From contig JAISCC010000081.1 in NCBI GenBank assembly GCA_031265845.1, forward strand, positions 1 through 55,610: 55,610 nt of DNA, read 5' to 3'. Made by a program: the position numbers and the translations under genes. The notes beneath the pieces were generated by a model. It was not told the origin of the DNA, did no database searches, and saw only the letters and a program-made list of their open reading frames with translations. Below are positions 42,517 to 52,032 of this stretch, piece by piece. Numbering within the stretch: position 1 is the stretch's first letter; each line of letters starts with the position of its first letter. Origin of the DNA: Treponema sp. (GTDB lineage Bacteria; Spirochaetota; Spirochaetia; Treponematales; Breznakiellaceae).

Positions 42517-42951
42517 CTAACGCTTTAGAATCGATACAACGCGCTCTAATACTTTTCTTCGGTCAAGAGGTTTTACAATATAGCTTTTAGCGCCCATAAG
42601 CAACGATTTCTTAACCACATCTTCTTTTCCCAAGGCGCTTACCATAATTACCACTGCATTTTTATCAAATTCAAGTATTTTTTCCAAAGCGGTAACGCCG
42701 TCCATAACCGGCATAGTAATATCCATAGTCACCAAGTCAATATTAGGATACATTTCTCTGTACCGTTCTACGCCCTGCGCGCCGTCTGCGGCAGTTCCAG
42801 CAAGTTCAAAACCTTCCGACGTGAAGATTTGACCAAGTTGTTTTGCGATAAACATGGAATCATCAACGACAAGAACACGGTATGCGGTTCCATCCTCTTT
42901 AAGTCCTTCCGGGTCTCTTTCATTGATGGGTACATCACTCTTTGCTATCAT
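42517..42951 (-). CDS. Stand-alone CheY-like response regulator
   Basis: The 144-residue protein is a single receiver domain with a 23-residue polar head. Phosphorylation-site residues are visible: Asp-Asp in VLVVDDSMFI, the phospho-acceptor in LVTMDITMPVMDG, Ser in MVSALGKED and Lys in SYIVKPLDRR. It has no output domain, so it works by binding a partner such as the flagellar switch or a kinase. It is monocistronic, divergent from dus, with its own promoter and terminator. The partner kinase is not identified; the hybrid kinase 3 kb away is one candidate. Confidence 0.92.
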   Translation of the reverse strand: MIAKSDVPINERDPEGLKEDGTAYRVLVVDDSMFIAKQLGQIFTSEGFELAGTAADGAQGVERYREMYPNIDLVTMDITMPVMDGVTALEKILEFDKNAVVIMVSALGKEDVVKKSLLMGAKSYIVKPLDRRKVLERVVSILKR

Positions 42952-42971
42952 GCGGTACTCCTCTCTTTGGT

Positions 42972-43000
42972 AGTGTATAGTATAGATGTTTCAGTGTCAA
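42972..43000 (-). promoter_or_regulatory. Promoter of the CheY-like gene
   Basis: On the minus strand TTGACA (43000-42995) and TACACT (42977-42972) are 17 bp apart. A GAGGAG ribosome site follows before ATG 42951. Confidence 0.6.
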
Positions 43001-43110
43001 GTGGTAAAACGCCACCTTTTCAATATCGGCTTTTTTTTAGAAAATATGAAACAGAGCGTAGAGCGGCTCTCAGAGCGCCGCTTGTTGTTTGTTTTTAGAG
43101 GTGGTTTTTA

Positions 43111-44061
43111 ATGACGGAAAAGCCGTTTTTGCTTGCGCCTATGGCTGAGATAAGCCACAGAGCGTTTAGAGAGCTTGTCGCCGGTTTCGGCGGTTGCGAT
43201 GAGTACTTCTCCGAAATGATCAGCGCCGGCGCGCTTATAAGCGGAGGGCGGTACGAGTCGTGGTACCTGGACAACGCTCCTGAACCGGAAAAGTTCGTGT
43301 ACCAGTTGGTCAGCGGGAACGCGGAGCGCCTCGCAAACGCGGCGTCCTTTTTGGAACCCTATGAATGCGCGGGTTTTGACATTAATATGGGATGTTCCGC
43401 GCCGCCTATCATCAGAGCGGGCGGCGGAGTGCAGTGGATGAGTTCCATTGACAAGGCCGGCGATATGATTGCCCGCGTACGGAAGCGCACAAAACGGCGT
43501 TTAAGCGTTAAACTCCGCATCGGTTTTGCCTATGACTTTGACTACCTTGTCTCGTTTTGCAAACGGCTTGAAGCCGAAGGCGTTGAGCGCGTCACCTTGC
43601 ACCCCCGAATTGCGCGGGAAAAATTCAAGAGAGGAGCAAGGTGGGAATATACCGGCATGCTTCGGAAACAACTGCGAATACCGGTCGCCGGAAACGGGGA
43701 CATATTGTCGGCGGAAGAGATGAACAGGCGTTCTTTTGAGTGCGACGCCGTTATGACAGGAAGGCTCGCCGTACAGAAACCGTGGGTGTTCGCGCAGGCT
43801 CGCGGGCTTCCGATTCCCGGCATGATCGATCTTGAAGATGTCGCCATCAGCTTCCTTGATATGCTGGCAAAATACCAGCCTCCCGAATTCCACAAAAGCC
43901 GCGCACGGCGTTTTTTCACCTATTTTTGTTCCAATTTCAAATGGGCGAACTATGTACGGACGCTGTTGGGACGGGAGACAGGGCTTTCCGCAATGAAGAA
44001 TGCGCTTGAAAGCTTTTTTAGGGAAAATCCCGAAGAAAGATTTGCGTCAGGAGGAACATAA
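43111..44061 (+). CDS. tRNA-dihydrouridine synthase
   Basis: The 316-residue flavoenzyme reduces a uridine of tRNA to dihydrouridine. It starts MTEKPFLLAPMAEISHRAFR, the standard FMN-binding opening of Dus proteins. The catalytic Cys lies in FDINMGCSAPPI, the RNA and FMN contacts in LSVKLRIGFAYD and TLHPRIAREKFK, and the phosphate loop in VAGNGDILS plus AVMTGRLAVQKPW. I cannot decide between DusA, DusB and DusC specificity. The ribosome site is AGAGGTGG. Its stop overlaps the start of the TatD gene (TAATG), so the two are coupled. Confidence 0.92.
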   Translation: MTEKPFLLAPMAEISHRAFRELVAGFGGCDEYFSEMISAGALISGGRYESWYLDNAPEPEKFVYQLVSGNAERLANAASFLEPYECAGFDINMGCSAPPIIRAGGGVQWMSSIDKAGDMIARVRKRTKRRLSVKLRIGFAYDFDYLVSFCKRLEAEGVERVTLHPRIAREKFKRGARWEYTGMLRKQLRIPVAGNGDILSAEEMNRRSFECDAVMTGRLAVQKPWVFAQARGLPIPGMIDLEDVAISFLDMLAKYQPPEFHKSRARRFFTYFCSNFKWANYVRTLLGRETGLSAMKNALESFFRENPEERFASGGT

Positions 44062-44924
44062 TGGTGACAGACGCCCATTGTCATATATTTGATCTTGTAC
44101 AAATGGCTTCCACCGCCTCTGCGATGGCGGAAAAAGGAGAAACACATTGTTTTTTGCCTGACCCCGCAATGTGCGCCGCAATGTGCGCGGCCAGCGCGTG
44201 GAACAGGAAAGAATTTGAATTCCACGAGCAGTTTGCGCGAGACGCAATGAAAGAAAACGGTGCATTTATCGTACAGTGTTTTGCGGTTCATCCTCAACTC
44301 TCCGCAGTTAAGCCGGAAGAAGTGGAAGCCTCGCTTGAAACGCTGCGCAATCTGGCGGCGGAAAACAGGGTGCATGCGATTGGAGAAACCGGTTTTGACC
44401 TTTTCAACGCGCAAGGGCGACTCGCAGGCGGCGTCGATTATCGCATGACCGAAAAGCTTCAGGACGGGCTTTTTAACGCGCACCTTGATCTGGCTGTCGC
44501 AAAAGGGCTTCCTCTTGTTTTGCACCTGCGGCGGGCTATGCATAAGATCTTCGCGTATTCAAAGCAGCTCAAAAAAGTTCCGTCTGTTGTTTTCCATTCC
44601 TATTCGGGTACCTGCGAGGACGGGCAAAACCTGTTGCGCCGCGGAGTGAACGCCTATTTTTCTTTTGGAACGCCGATTCTGCTTAACCATAAAACGGCGT
44701 GTTCCGCCTGTGCGCGCCTTCCTCTGGACAGGCTTCTTTCCGAGACCGACGCTCCTTATCAGCCGCTTCGGGGGGAGCGTTTTTCCCATTGGGGGAATTT
44801 GCCCGCAATACTGGAAGGAATGGCGCGGCTGCGGAAAGAAAAGATGCGTAACGAGGACTTGACTGCGGCGATTGAGAGGAATTTTCAAAGGGCGTATGGT
44901 ATGAAAGACATTCTTACGAACTGA
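44061..44924 (+). CDS. TatD-family metal-dependent hydrolase
   Basis: The 287-residue protein has the TatD metal-binding residues in order: the DAHCH opening, Glu in AIGETGFDLF, His in LVLHLRRA, His in VVFHSYSG and Asp in LLSETDAPYQP. TatD proteins are DNases or related hydrolases. The N-terminal third has an inserted Cys/Met-rich segment (DPAMCAAMCAASAWN) that is not usual. It is coupled to the upstream dus gene by a 1-bp overlap, a link suggesting shared expression but not shared function. Confidence 0.88.
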   Translation: MVTDAHCHIFDLVQMASTASAMAEKGETHCFLPDPAMCAAMCAASAWNRKEFEFHEQFARDAMKENGAFIVQCFAVHPQLSAVKPEEVEASLETLRNLAAENRVHAIGETGFDLFNAQGRLAGGVDYRMTEKLQDGLFNAHLDLAVAKGLPLVLHLRRAMHKIFAYSKQLKKVPSVVFHSYSGTCEDGQNLLRRGVNAYFSFGTPILLNHKTACSACARLPLDRLLSETDAPYQPLRGERFSHWGNLPAILEGMARLRKEKMRNEDLTAAIERNFQRAYGMKDILTN

Positions 44925-45369
44925 AAAAGAATGGCAAGGGCGCTATGCCGTTGCTTTTCGCCCTTGAAACAGACGCCATTCGGAGGTGGAATGACAATAT
45001 GCGTCAAACGCCGGACTTTTCCGCCGCCTTTTCCTTTTTTCGCTCATAAGGCGCTTGATCCATTTTATATTTTATAGTAGACTCACCTCAGTTTCAAAAC
45101 CCTGTCGGTTTTCCATCGGGTTTGAAAAAAACGGTTGAAACCCTGACTTCTTGAAACCTCAACATTTACTAAAAATTTTTGGAAACAAGACGCTTTATGT
45201 ACAAAAAAGTAGGAGTGGTTTTATTTTTCTTTTACTAAGAGGTTAAAACAGTGAAGGTTATTATTCTTGATTGTCAGTACAATGGCAGGTTATGCGCAAG
45301 TCAGGATACGCCTTCTTGCTTTTGTTCTCATCATAAAAGACGCAACCGGAGCCACGTTTAAATTATTAA
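44925..45369. other. 445-bp leader region before the hybrid kinase
   Basis: AAGGGCG and CGCCCTT near 44938-44965 can form a loose hairpin after the TatD gene. GTTTCAAAACCC and GGGTTTGAAA near 45088-45124 form another. A 36-codon frame from GTG 45251 and a frame from ATG 45282 exist; neither is recognisable. The second would fuse to the kinase if the C tract lost one base. Confidence 0.4.
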
Positions 45370-45384
45370 CCCCCCCCCCCCCCC
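45370..45384 (+). repeat. 15-nt C tract just upstream of the hybrid histidine kinase
   Basis: C15 lies 27 bp before the GTG start of the kinase, with only AAGGAG between them as a functional signal. In the kinase frame a TAA directly precedes the tract. Loss of one C would put the frame from ATG 45282 in register with the kinase. Confidence 0.9.
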
Positions 45385-45411
45385 ATTCTTGACATCAAAA
45401 AGGAGCGGATT

Positions 45412-48183
45412 GTGCGGGATAATTCGACAGCGAATCTTTATAATGCTGATGGAGCGCGATATTATGCCATCGCAAATTTTATCGTCTTCATTGGTACATT
45501 GTTGTATATCGTAGTCCGTATAGTACATACAATAGAGATGGGGAACATTTTTCACGCATGGTCGGTTGGAGTTGGAGGCGTATTTTTGCTGATTCATATA
45601 GTGATTATACAGAAGCCCCTCAAAAGTATCGTAGACGCGGCGTTTTTTTGCCCGTTGCTCATGTATATAGTCTACAATGCCGTCAGCATATTCAACCATG
45701 AAAGCAAAGATTTTTTTACGGTCTACTTGGGAACCTGTTGCATCGCCACAGTCTACAATAACCGCCGGAGTCTGGGACAGTATCTCACGCTCACCAATAT
45801 CGTCAATCTTATCCTTGTTTATTTCCGCATGCCATTGCAAAGCCCAAGCGGTCGCGCATCCTATTTGGAACTCGCGGTTCACGAGGCGGTTGTCCTTTTC
45901 TCTTCCGTGCTCCTCTATGTGATCATCCGGTTTGTTACGCGACAAGGGTCGGCGGCGGTTAGGACCACGAATACTTTTTTGACTCTGATGGATGTAACGC
46001 CAATGATGATAGTCATCGTTGACGAGCTTGCCTTTATCACCCATATCAGCAAAACCATGTCGCAATTCGCCCACATTGAAGACCCTTCTATGGCGGTGGG
46101 ACGTCCGGTGTTGGATCTTTTCCATGATATAAATGTGAAGATGATGATAGGTGATATACTCATGTCAAGAGGAACCGTCATAGCCATAAAAGAAATTGAA
46201 ATGGAAGGCGAATCCCGGCATTTTTCAATAGTGAGCAGTAGATTGGGAAGCAGTACGCCCGGACGTTTCATCTATCTTGATGATATCACCCATATAGAAC
46301 GCGCCCGGTCGGAGGCGGAGCAGTCATCCAAAGCGAAAAGCCAGTTTCTCGCCACCGTGAGCCACGAAATCCGCACTCCCATGAACACCATTATTGGCAT
46401 AAGCGACTTAATGCCTACAGAAAATTTGTCCTCTCTTCAAAAAGGATATTTTTCAGACATCAAAAAGATGTCAAAATCGCTCCTCGCCATCATTAATGAC
46501 ATTCTGGACTTCTCAAAAATTGAATCGGGAAAACTTGATATTCTGCCTGTGCATTACAATGCGCGTGAGCTTTACGACAACATCGCCACGATGTGCGAAT
46601 TTATCGCTCAGGGGAAGAGCCTCGAATTTAGACGCAACTTTGACAGTTCAATTCCGGAAGCGCTGTACGGCGATGAAATCCGGATAAAGCAGATATTGAC
46701 CAATATTGTAAACAACGCGGTAAAGTATACAAAACAAGGCTTTGTTTCCTTCACTGTTTCCAGAGGCAAACGGGAGGCGTCCGGCGGCGGCGTGGACGGG
46801 ACCGAATACCTTATCGTGGAGGTTACAGATTCCGGCATCGGCATACAAGAGCAGGATATTCCCAAACTCTTCGGCAGTTTCCAGCAACTTGATGTACGGA
46901 AGAACCGCGGCATTACAGGAACGGGATTGGGACTGGCGATTACCAAAAATCTGATTTCCATGATGAACGGATATATTGATGTAACAAGCGTTTATGACTC
47001 CGGGTCAACCTTTAAGGTGTACTTGCCCTTGGTCGCCGGCGACCCCAACAAGGTCGAAAACAGCGAAAATGTGCCAACTATAATGGCGAAAGAAGGCGTG
47101 CGGGCGCTCGTGGTGGATGATATTCCGGCAAATCTGACGGTGGCGTTGGGGTTCCTGGGCAGACACAGCGTTAATGCGGAGACCGCCAATAGAGGCGTTG
47201 AAGCTTTTGAAAAGATAAAAAAGAGCGTTGAAAGCGGATGTCCTTACGACATTGTTTTTATGGATCACATGATGCCGGATTTGGATGGTACGGAAGTGGC
47301 GAAACAGATTCGCTCGCGTGCGGATGGCTCCGCTTCGCCATATATGACCATGCCAATCATAGCTCTTTCCGCCAACGCCGTACAAGGCATGAAGGAATTT
47401 TTCCTTTCCTGCGGCATGAACGCTTTTGTCTCAAAGCCCATAGAGGCGGCGGCTTTGAACGCGGTGTTGCGGCGCTTTTTGCCAAAAGAAAAATACGCCG
47501 TGGCGGATGCGGAGAATGAGGGCGATGATGATGGAAAACAACCTTTTCTGGAAGAGTCTCCATGCGAGGAACTCACAAAAATTGCGGAGCTTGATATAAC
47601 CAAGGGGTTTTCCCACACGGCGAATAATATTGAAATATACATATCTATACTGAAGCAGTTTTCAGCCGACATAGAAAAGGGGTTGTCCATTATCCGCGAA
47701 AACCTTGCCTCGGAAAATTGGAAAGCCTACACCGTACAGGTTCACGCTTACAAGGGCGTCTGCGCCACCATTGGCGCGACGGAGCTTTCCGAATGGGGAA
47801 AAAAGCTGGAAATGGCTTCAAAAAGCGCCGACAAGTCGCTCTGTCTGAAAGAAACAGAAGCGTTTTGTTCCGCACTGGCGGATTTTGACGCTGCGCTTCG
47901 CCGCACATCCCTTTTTGCGGAAGCTGGTGGAACGGACAAGACTGAGATCTCAGCCGCTGGCATGACGTCAAAGCTTGTCGAATTTATGGAAGCCTGCGAT
48001 ACATGCAGAGTGTCGCAGGTCAAGTCCGCAATAAAGGAACTGGAAGGACTGCGCCTTGCCGATGCGCCGCATGATTTTGAGGAGGGCTTGTCTAAAATTC
48101 TTGACCTTGCCAGATCCTTGGACTATGAAGAAGCGGTGGAAAACGCCCGAAAGCTTTGCGATCAATTGGAAAACGAAAGTTAG
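45412..48183 (+). CDS. Membrane hybrid histidine kinase with receiver and HPt-like domains
   Basis: The start is GTG 45412 with AAGGAG 6 nt upstream. The 923-residue protein has about six membrane segments in residues 15-185, a PAS-like region (about 190-300, TLMDVTPMMIVIVDELAFI), the phospho-acceptor His in ATVSHEIRTPMNTIIG, the ATPase domain with NIVNNAVKYTKQGF, DSGIGIQEQD and GTGLGLAITKN, a receiver domain with ALVVDD and VFMDHMMPDLDG, and an HPt-type helix bundle near residue 780 with VQVHAYKGVCATIGA. It is a full phosphorelay in one chain. The response regulator gene 102 bp downstream is a likely target. The membrane input domain is not of a type I can name. Confidence 0.93.
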   Translation: MRDNSTANLYNADGARYYAIANFIVFIGTLLYIVVRIVHTIEMGNIFHAWSVGVGGVFLLIHIVIIQKPLKSIVDAAFFCPLLMYIVYNAVSIFNHESKDFFTVYLGTCCIATVYNNRRSLGQYLTLTNIVNLILVYFRMPLQSPSGRASYLELAVHEAVVLFSSVLLYVIIRFVTRQGSAAVRTTNTFLTLMDVTPMMIVIVDELAFITHISKTMSQFAHIEDPSMAVGRPVLDLFHDINVKMMIGDILMSRGTVIAIKEIEMEGESRHFSIVSSRLGSSTPGRFIYLDDITHIERARSEAEQSSKAKSQFLATVSHEIRTPMNTIIGISDLMPTENLSSLQKGYFSDIKKMSKSLLAIINDILDFSKIESGKLDILPVHYNARELYDNIATMCEFIAQGKSLEFRRNFDSSIPEALYGDEIRIKQILTNIVNNAVKYTKQGFVSFTVSRGKREASGGGVDGTEYLIVEVTDSGIGIQEQDIPKLFGSFQQLDVRKNRGITGTGLGLAITKNLISMMNGYIDVTSVYDSGSTFKVYLPLVAGDPNKVENSENVPTIMAKEGVRALVVDDIPANLTVALGFLGRHSVNAETANRGVEAFEKIKKSVESGCPYDIVFMDHMMPDLDGTEVAKQIRSRADGSASPYMTMPIIALSANAVQGMKEFFLSCGMNAFVSKPIEAAALNAVLRRFLPKEKYAVADAENEGDDDGKQPFLEESPCEELTKIAELDITKGFSHTANNIEIYISILKQFSADIEKGLSIIRENLASENWKAYTVQVHAYKGVCATIGATELSEWGKKLEMASKSADKSLCLKETEAFCSALADFDAALRRTSLFAEAGGTDKTEISAAGMTSKLVEFMEACDTCRVSQVKSAIKELEGLRLADAPHDFEEGLSKILDLARSLDYEEAVENARKLCDQLENES

Positions 48184-48197
48184 ATGTTGATTAACGC

Positions 48198-48230
48198 CGC
48201 TGTTTCAAAATTTGATGTCTTGAAACAGCG
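48198..48230. terminator. Hairpin after the hybrid kinase
   Basis: CGCTGTTTCAA (48198-48208) and TTGAAACAGCG (48220-48230) form a perfect 11-bp stem with an 11-nt loop, followed by TATTATATTT. It could end or attenuate kinase transcripts before the response-regulator gene. Confidence 0.6.
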
Positions 48231-48285
48231 TATTATATTTAAGAGAAAAGCCAATGGCGTTTCCTTATAAAAGTGGAGGATGTGT

Positions 48286-48648
48286 ATGAAAAAAATTTTA
48301 ATGGTTGATGATCAGGCGGCGTCCATCAATCTCGTCTCATATTTCCTTGATGGCAAATATGATCTCTATTCCGCAAAAACAATAGCGCAGGCGTTCTCGT
48401 TATTGCGTTCAAATACATTTGATCTTATCCTGCTTGACGTTTTGATGCCGGGAATGAGCGGCATAGAATTTTTTCAATATATACAAGATGAGCGTCAGTC
48501 CGCTAAAACGCCTGTTATCTTTGTGTCTTCCGAATCCGATATAAATGTCGTTTCTCAAGCCATCAAACTCGGCGCGATGGGCTATATAAAAAAGCCCATT
48601 GACGCGGAAAGATTGATTAATAAGATACAGGCGGCCATTGGCAAGTGA
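48286..48648 (+). CDS. Single-domain response regulator
   Basis: ATG 48286 has GTGGAGG upstream; the ATG at 48280 is too close to that site. The 120-residue protein is a bare receiver domain: LMVDDQAASI, the acceptor Asp in LILLDVLMPGMSG, Ser/Thr in FVSSESD and Lys in GYIKKPIDAE. It lies between the hybrid kinase and the diacylglycerol-kinase-like gene. It has no output domain, so it may pass the signal to another protein or act as a phosphate sink. Confidence 0.92.
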   Translation: MKKILMVDDQAASINLVSYFLDGKYDLYSAKTIAQAFSLLRSNTFDLILLDVLMPGMSGIEFFQYIQDERQSAKTPVIFVSSESDINVVSQAIKLGAMGYIKKPIDAERLINKIQAAIGK

Positions 48649-48698
48649 ATTTCCAGGGCGGTGTATGGAAAAAAGTGAATTCACCTGCCAGCTTCCAG

Positions 48699-48716
48699 CA
48701 GATGTCTATACATCTG
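48699..48716. promoter_or_regulatory. Small hairpin before the diacylglycerol-kinase-like gene
   Basis: CAGATGT (48699-48705) and ACATCTG (48710-48716) form a 7-bp stem with a 4-nt loop, about 22 bp before the next ATG. It may affect translation of that gene. Confidence 0.4.
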
Positions 48717-48738
48717 GAGAAAGCGATGGCATAAACTT

Positions 48739-49743
48739 ATGAACGAAAGATTGCGCAAACATCTCTTTATCATCAATCCCATTTCATTTGGAAGCAAGGT
48801 GGAAATGGACGCTTTTATTGCCGATGTACACAATCGCTTTGCCAGTACTATCAAGGCTGATCACCATATTCATGTTTCACACTTTCCCCGGGACGCGATA
48901 CGGACGATTAGACGGTACATAACCCAAATGGAACCGGACGTTCCCGTTCGGGTTTATGCGGTCGGGGGCGATGGCATCCTCTTTGATTGCCTCAATGGGC
49001 TCATCGGACTCCCCAACGCTGAATTGGCGACGGTTCCCTATGGACATACCAACGATTTTATGCGCGCCTTTGGAGAAGGGCTTCGGGATGTGTTCAGGAA
49101 TATACCCCTGCAAGCTGCGGCGCCGCTTGTCACCACGGATATCCTCCATTGCGGCAGCAACTACGCGATGAATCTTTGTACTGTGGGAATAGAATCAGCC
49201 GCCCTTTTTAAGGCTGTATACAGGCAGCGTCAGATGCGGAAATGGCCATCTTTTATAAAAAACAACGCCCGTATATATAACTTCATGTATATTTTGGGGG
49301 GCGTTGATGCGATGTTCAATAAAAAGACGCGCAACCAGGAATATACCATCAGTATTGATGGAAAAGACGCAAGCGGCGCGTATGTCAGCATCAACATCGC
49401 CAACGGTCCCTGTTGCGGAGGCGATAAAACCGAAGTGGTTACCGCCGTCCCTGACGACGGCTTTATGGATATACTTCTGTTTAGAAGGGTGAAGGGTCCT
49501 TTTGAGGGTTTAGTAAAGATTGCTCCTTATACCGTAGGACATTATGACCGCTTCCCCGCGAATTTTACCTTAAAACGGGGAAAAGTCATTACGATCCGGT
49601 CATCAAGCCCCCTTACGATCAACATAGATGGTGAAGTGTTTTATGACACCAAGCTTACGGTGGAACTCATTCCCGCCGCAGTGAAGATTGCCGCGCCAAA
49701 CAACTTGTCCTACTGCCGGAGATGCGCCGCCCCTGATGTATAG
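48739..49743 (+). CDS. Diacylglycerol/sphingosine kinase-family lipid kinase
   Basis: The 334-residue protein has the N-terminal DAGK catalytic fold: FIINPISFGSK at the start, the nucleotide-binding VYAVGGDGILFDCLNGL near residue 75, and the PYGHTNDFMRAFGEG segment. The second, beta-rich domain includes INIANGPCCGGDKTEV and PDDGFMDILLFRRV. Members phosphorylate diacylglycerol or similar lipids, for example to recycle it to phosphatidic acid. The last 20 residues end with a CRRC pair (LSYCRRCAAPDV), which is unusual. Position after two signalling genes may be accidental. Confidence 0.85.
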   Translation: MNERLRKHLFIINPISFGSKVEMDAFIADVHNRFASTIKADHHIHVSHFPRDAIRTIRRYITQMEPDVPVRVYAVGGDGILFDCLNGLIGLPNAELATVPYGHTNDFMRAFGEGLRDVFRNIPLQAAAPLVTTDILHCGSNYAMNLCTVGIESAALFKAVYRQRQMRKWPSFIKNNARIYNFMYILGGVDAMFNKKTRNQEYTISIDGKDASGAYVSINIANGPCCGGDKTEVVTAVPDDGFMDILLFRRVKGPFEGLVKIAPYTVGHYDRFPANFTLKRGKVITIRSSSPLTINIDGEVFYDTKLTVELIPAAVKIAAPNNLSYCRRCAAPDV

Positions 49744-49771
49744 CGGCGGACGAGCCGGCTTAGGGAAAGGA

Positions 49772-49805
49772 ATCGCCCCGCTCTTTTAGGGCGGAGCTTT
49801 TATAT
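49772..49805 (+). terminator. Weak terminator after the lipid kinase gene
   Basis: CGCCC and GGGCG around a short loop, near 49774-49793, are followed by GAGCTTTTATAT. The stem is only 5 bp. It lies between two convergent genes. Confidence 0.35.
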
Positions 49806-49836
49806 CGGAATGTCGCGCCCGCGCATTCCAATTGAT

Positions 49837-52032
49837 TTACGCGACCTTAAACTTGGAAACTTCTTGCAAAAGAGCGTCAATTTGATTCCTGTTGTCTTTG
49901 CTTATTTCATTCACCTGCTCTACGGAGCGGTTTATCTGCTCGGCGCCAGCCGCCATCTCGTTTACGCTGCCGGTTATCTCTTCCGTCACCCTTCCAAGAT
50001 TCTGGCTTTCCGCAATCACCTGCTTGCTGCCGTCCAGCATCTCCTCTGAAGCGCTTTTCACTATCTGGGTTACATCGTTCACCAGCCCCGTCGCTTCCAG
50101 TATATTCTTGCTCCCCACTCCCTGTTCTTCCATCGCGTTCCTCACCTCCGCCTCCTGATCCGCCACCGTAGACACCCCGTCGGTTATGGCTTCGAACTTC
50201 AGCAACACCGCTTCAGTTGATTTGCTTATCTTGTCAATGGAGTCTTTAATTCTCTTTAACACTTGGGATATGGTTTTGGACTGTTCTCCTGAATTCTCGG
50301 CGAGTTTGCGAATTTCATCGGCGACCACGGCGAACCCCTTCCCCGCTTCTCCCGCGTGGGCGGCCTCAATCGCGGCGTTCATCGAAAGCAGGTTCGTTTG
50401 ACTCGCTATATTCTCCATGACCGCGTTTATCTCCAACAAGCCTTCTGACTCGCGGGCAATTTCTTGAATGTTCTGCGCGACTTCCTGTAACCCTCCTCTC
50501 CCGCCTTCAGACGCTCTGGACAGCTCGTTGACATTCGTTTCGTTTTTTACCAGGGTCTGCGTAACGCTTTGGATATTGGCAAGCATTTCTTCAATAGCCG
50601 AAGACGATTGGGAAACCGCGCTCGCCTGCCTTTCCACATGTGAATTGAGCTTGTCAATGTTGACAACGATGCGATCCATGGTGGCGCCGCTTTCCATTAC
50701 GCTGGAGGATTGGTTGACAGCCTGATTCTTTATGCTCTGAATATTCGCGGCCACTTCATTGACAGCCGTCGCGGTCTCATTCATATTTGCGGCTAATTTG
50801 TCGCCTGTCTCAAACAGGCGGCTGGTTTGCGCTTTGATGCCGCTGATCAACCGCCCAACGTTTTTCACCGTCTGGTTCAGATACGCGGAGAGCTGTCCGA
50901 TTTCATCATTGGATCTGATGTCAAGCGTTTTTGTCATATCTCCATCGGAAACGCTTTTTAGAATGGTCATAACTTTTGTAATGGGAGCGCTTATCATGCG
51001 GCTGATAAAGACGGCTCCGATTGACATGGCGATAAGCATGAGTACGCCGACTATGATGATGGGTATAATCAAAGCATACACAGGCTCCATAAAGGTGTCT
51101 TTCGAAACGCCCAAACTCAAAGCCCACGGCGCAACGGACTCTCCTATGAAGAAGGGGACGACAAACACGTAGAGATCGGTTTCCAACGGCGCGTAATGCG
51201 TGGTGTAGTTAAAGGATCGCCCCGCGCTTACAGCGGACGCCAGATCGTTGAGCCTGGATCCGGCCACATCCTGCTCCGCGCTTTGCATCTGTTTGCCGAT
51301 GCGGGAAGCGTCAAAGTGAGCCGACACGAGTCCGCTGTTGCTGTAAACCATTGCCAAACCATTGCCGAAAGGCTTTATTCTGGAAACAATCTCCTGAATT
51401 TTGAACAACGTGATGTCATATCCCGCAACGCCTATAACTTGCCCGTTTTTCTTTATGGGAACCGTCAAGCTGGTGATGAACGTATTGATTCCGTTGACAC
51501 TGTAAATATACGGCTCCAACACCGTCTCCCTGCCGGTTTTCAAGGGAATTTGATAATAATCGCCAGATCCGTTTTCGGCGTATCCTTCCAATGCAAACAA
51601 TGTGGGGTTGCCGCCGCCTGAGAACGCCCAATAGGGAATATAACGCCCCGTGCCGTCCGACCCGGGAGTGTTGACGTATTCCGCGTCAAGACCGTCGAGG
51701 GCGTTCGGCTCCCACGCGCACCATGCGGCAATCACGTCGTCATTTGTTGTAACAATATTTTTTAAAACGTTATTAAAATAATCTCTGCGCTGACTGACAT
51801 CTATAGTCTCGTATTGTTCCATAGTTTTAGCCAAAATGCGCGTTCCGCCCATCAACGGTTCAATCCACTTGCTGATGTCGCCGCTGTACCTTCCCGCCAT
51901 TTCAACAGCGACTTGATTAATCAAAACACTAATTTGATTTCGGGAAAGATTAGCCGTTATAACGACCAATGCGCCGATGCCAATAAGATTAAGTCCGACA
52001 ATGATTGAAACTAACTTTGTCCCTATTTTCAT
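49837..52032 (-). CDS. Methyl-accepting chemotaxis protein
   Basis: The 731-residue receptor has a first membrane segment at about 8-28 ([20 protein letters not shown]), a periplasmic sensor of about 270 residues of the double Cache type ([35 protein letters not shown]), a second membrane segment at about 320-345, a HAMP domain ([20 protein letters not shown]) and the cytoplasmic signalling coiled coil. The kinase-contact tip [20 protein letters not shown] is intact. It should steer flagellar motility in response to small molecules such as amino acids or organic acids; ligand not determinable. No other chemotaxis gene is adjacent. Confidence 0.95.
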   Translation of the reverse strand: MKIGTKLVSIIVGLNLIGIGALVVITANLSRNQISVLINQVAVEMAGRYSGDISKWIEPLMGGTRILAKTMEQYETIDVSQRRDYFNNVLKNIVTTNDDVIAAWCAWEPNALDGLDAEYVNTPGSDGTGRYIPYWAFSGGGNPTLFALEGYAENGSGDYYQIPLKTGRETVLEPYIYSVNGINTFITSLTVPIKKNGQVIGVAGYDITLFKIQEIVSRIKPFGNGLAMVYSNSGLVSAHFDASRIGKQMQSAEQDVAGSRLNDLASAVSAGRSFNYTTHYAPLETDLYVFVVPFFIGESVAPWALSLGVSKDTFMEPVYALIIPIIIVGVLMLIAMSIGAVFISRMISAPITKVMTILKSVSDGDMTKTLDIRSNDEIGQLSAYLNQTVKNVGRLISGIKAQTSRLFETGDKLAANMNETATAVNEVAANIQSIKNQAVNQSSSVMESGATMDRIVVNIDKLNSHVERQASAVSQSSSAIEEMLANIQSVTQTLVKNETNVNELSRASEGGRGGLQEVAQNIQEIARESEGLLEINAVMENIASQTNLLSMNAAIEAAHAGEAGKGFAVVADEIRKLAENSGEQSKTISQVLKRIKDSIDKISKSTEAVLLKFEAITDGVSTVADQEAEVRNAMEEQGVGSKNILEATGLVNDVTQIVKSASEEMLDGSKQVIAESQNLGRVTEEITGSVNEMAAGAEQINRSVEQVNEISKDNRNQIDALLQEVSKFKVA

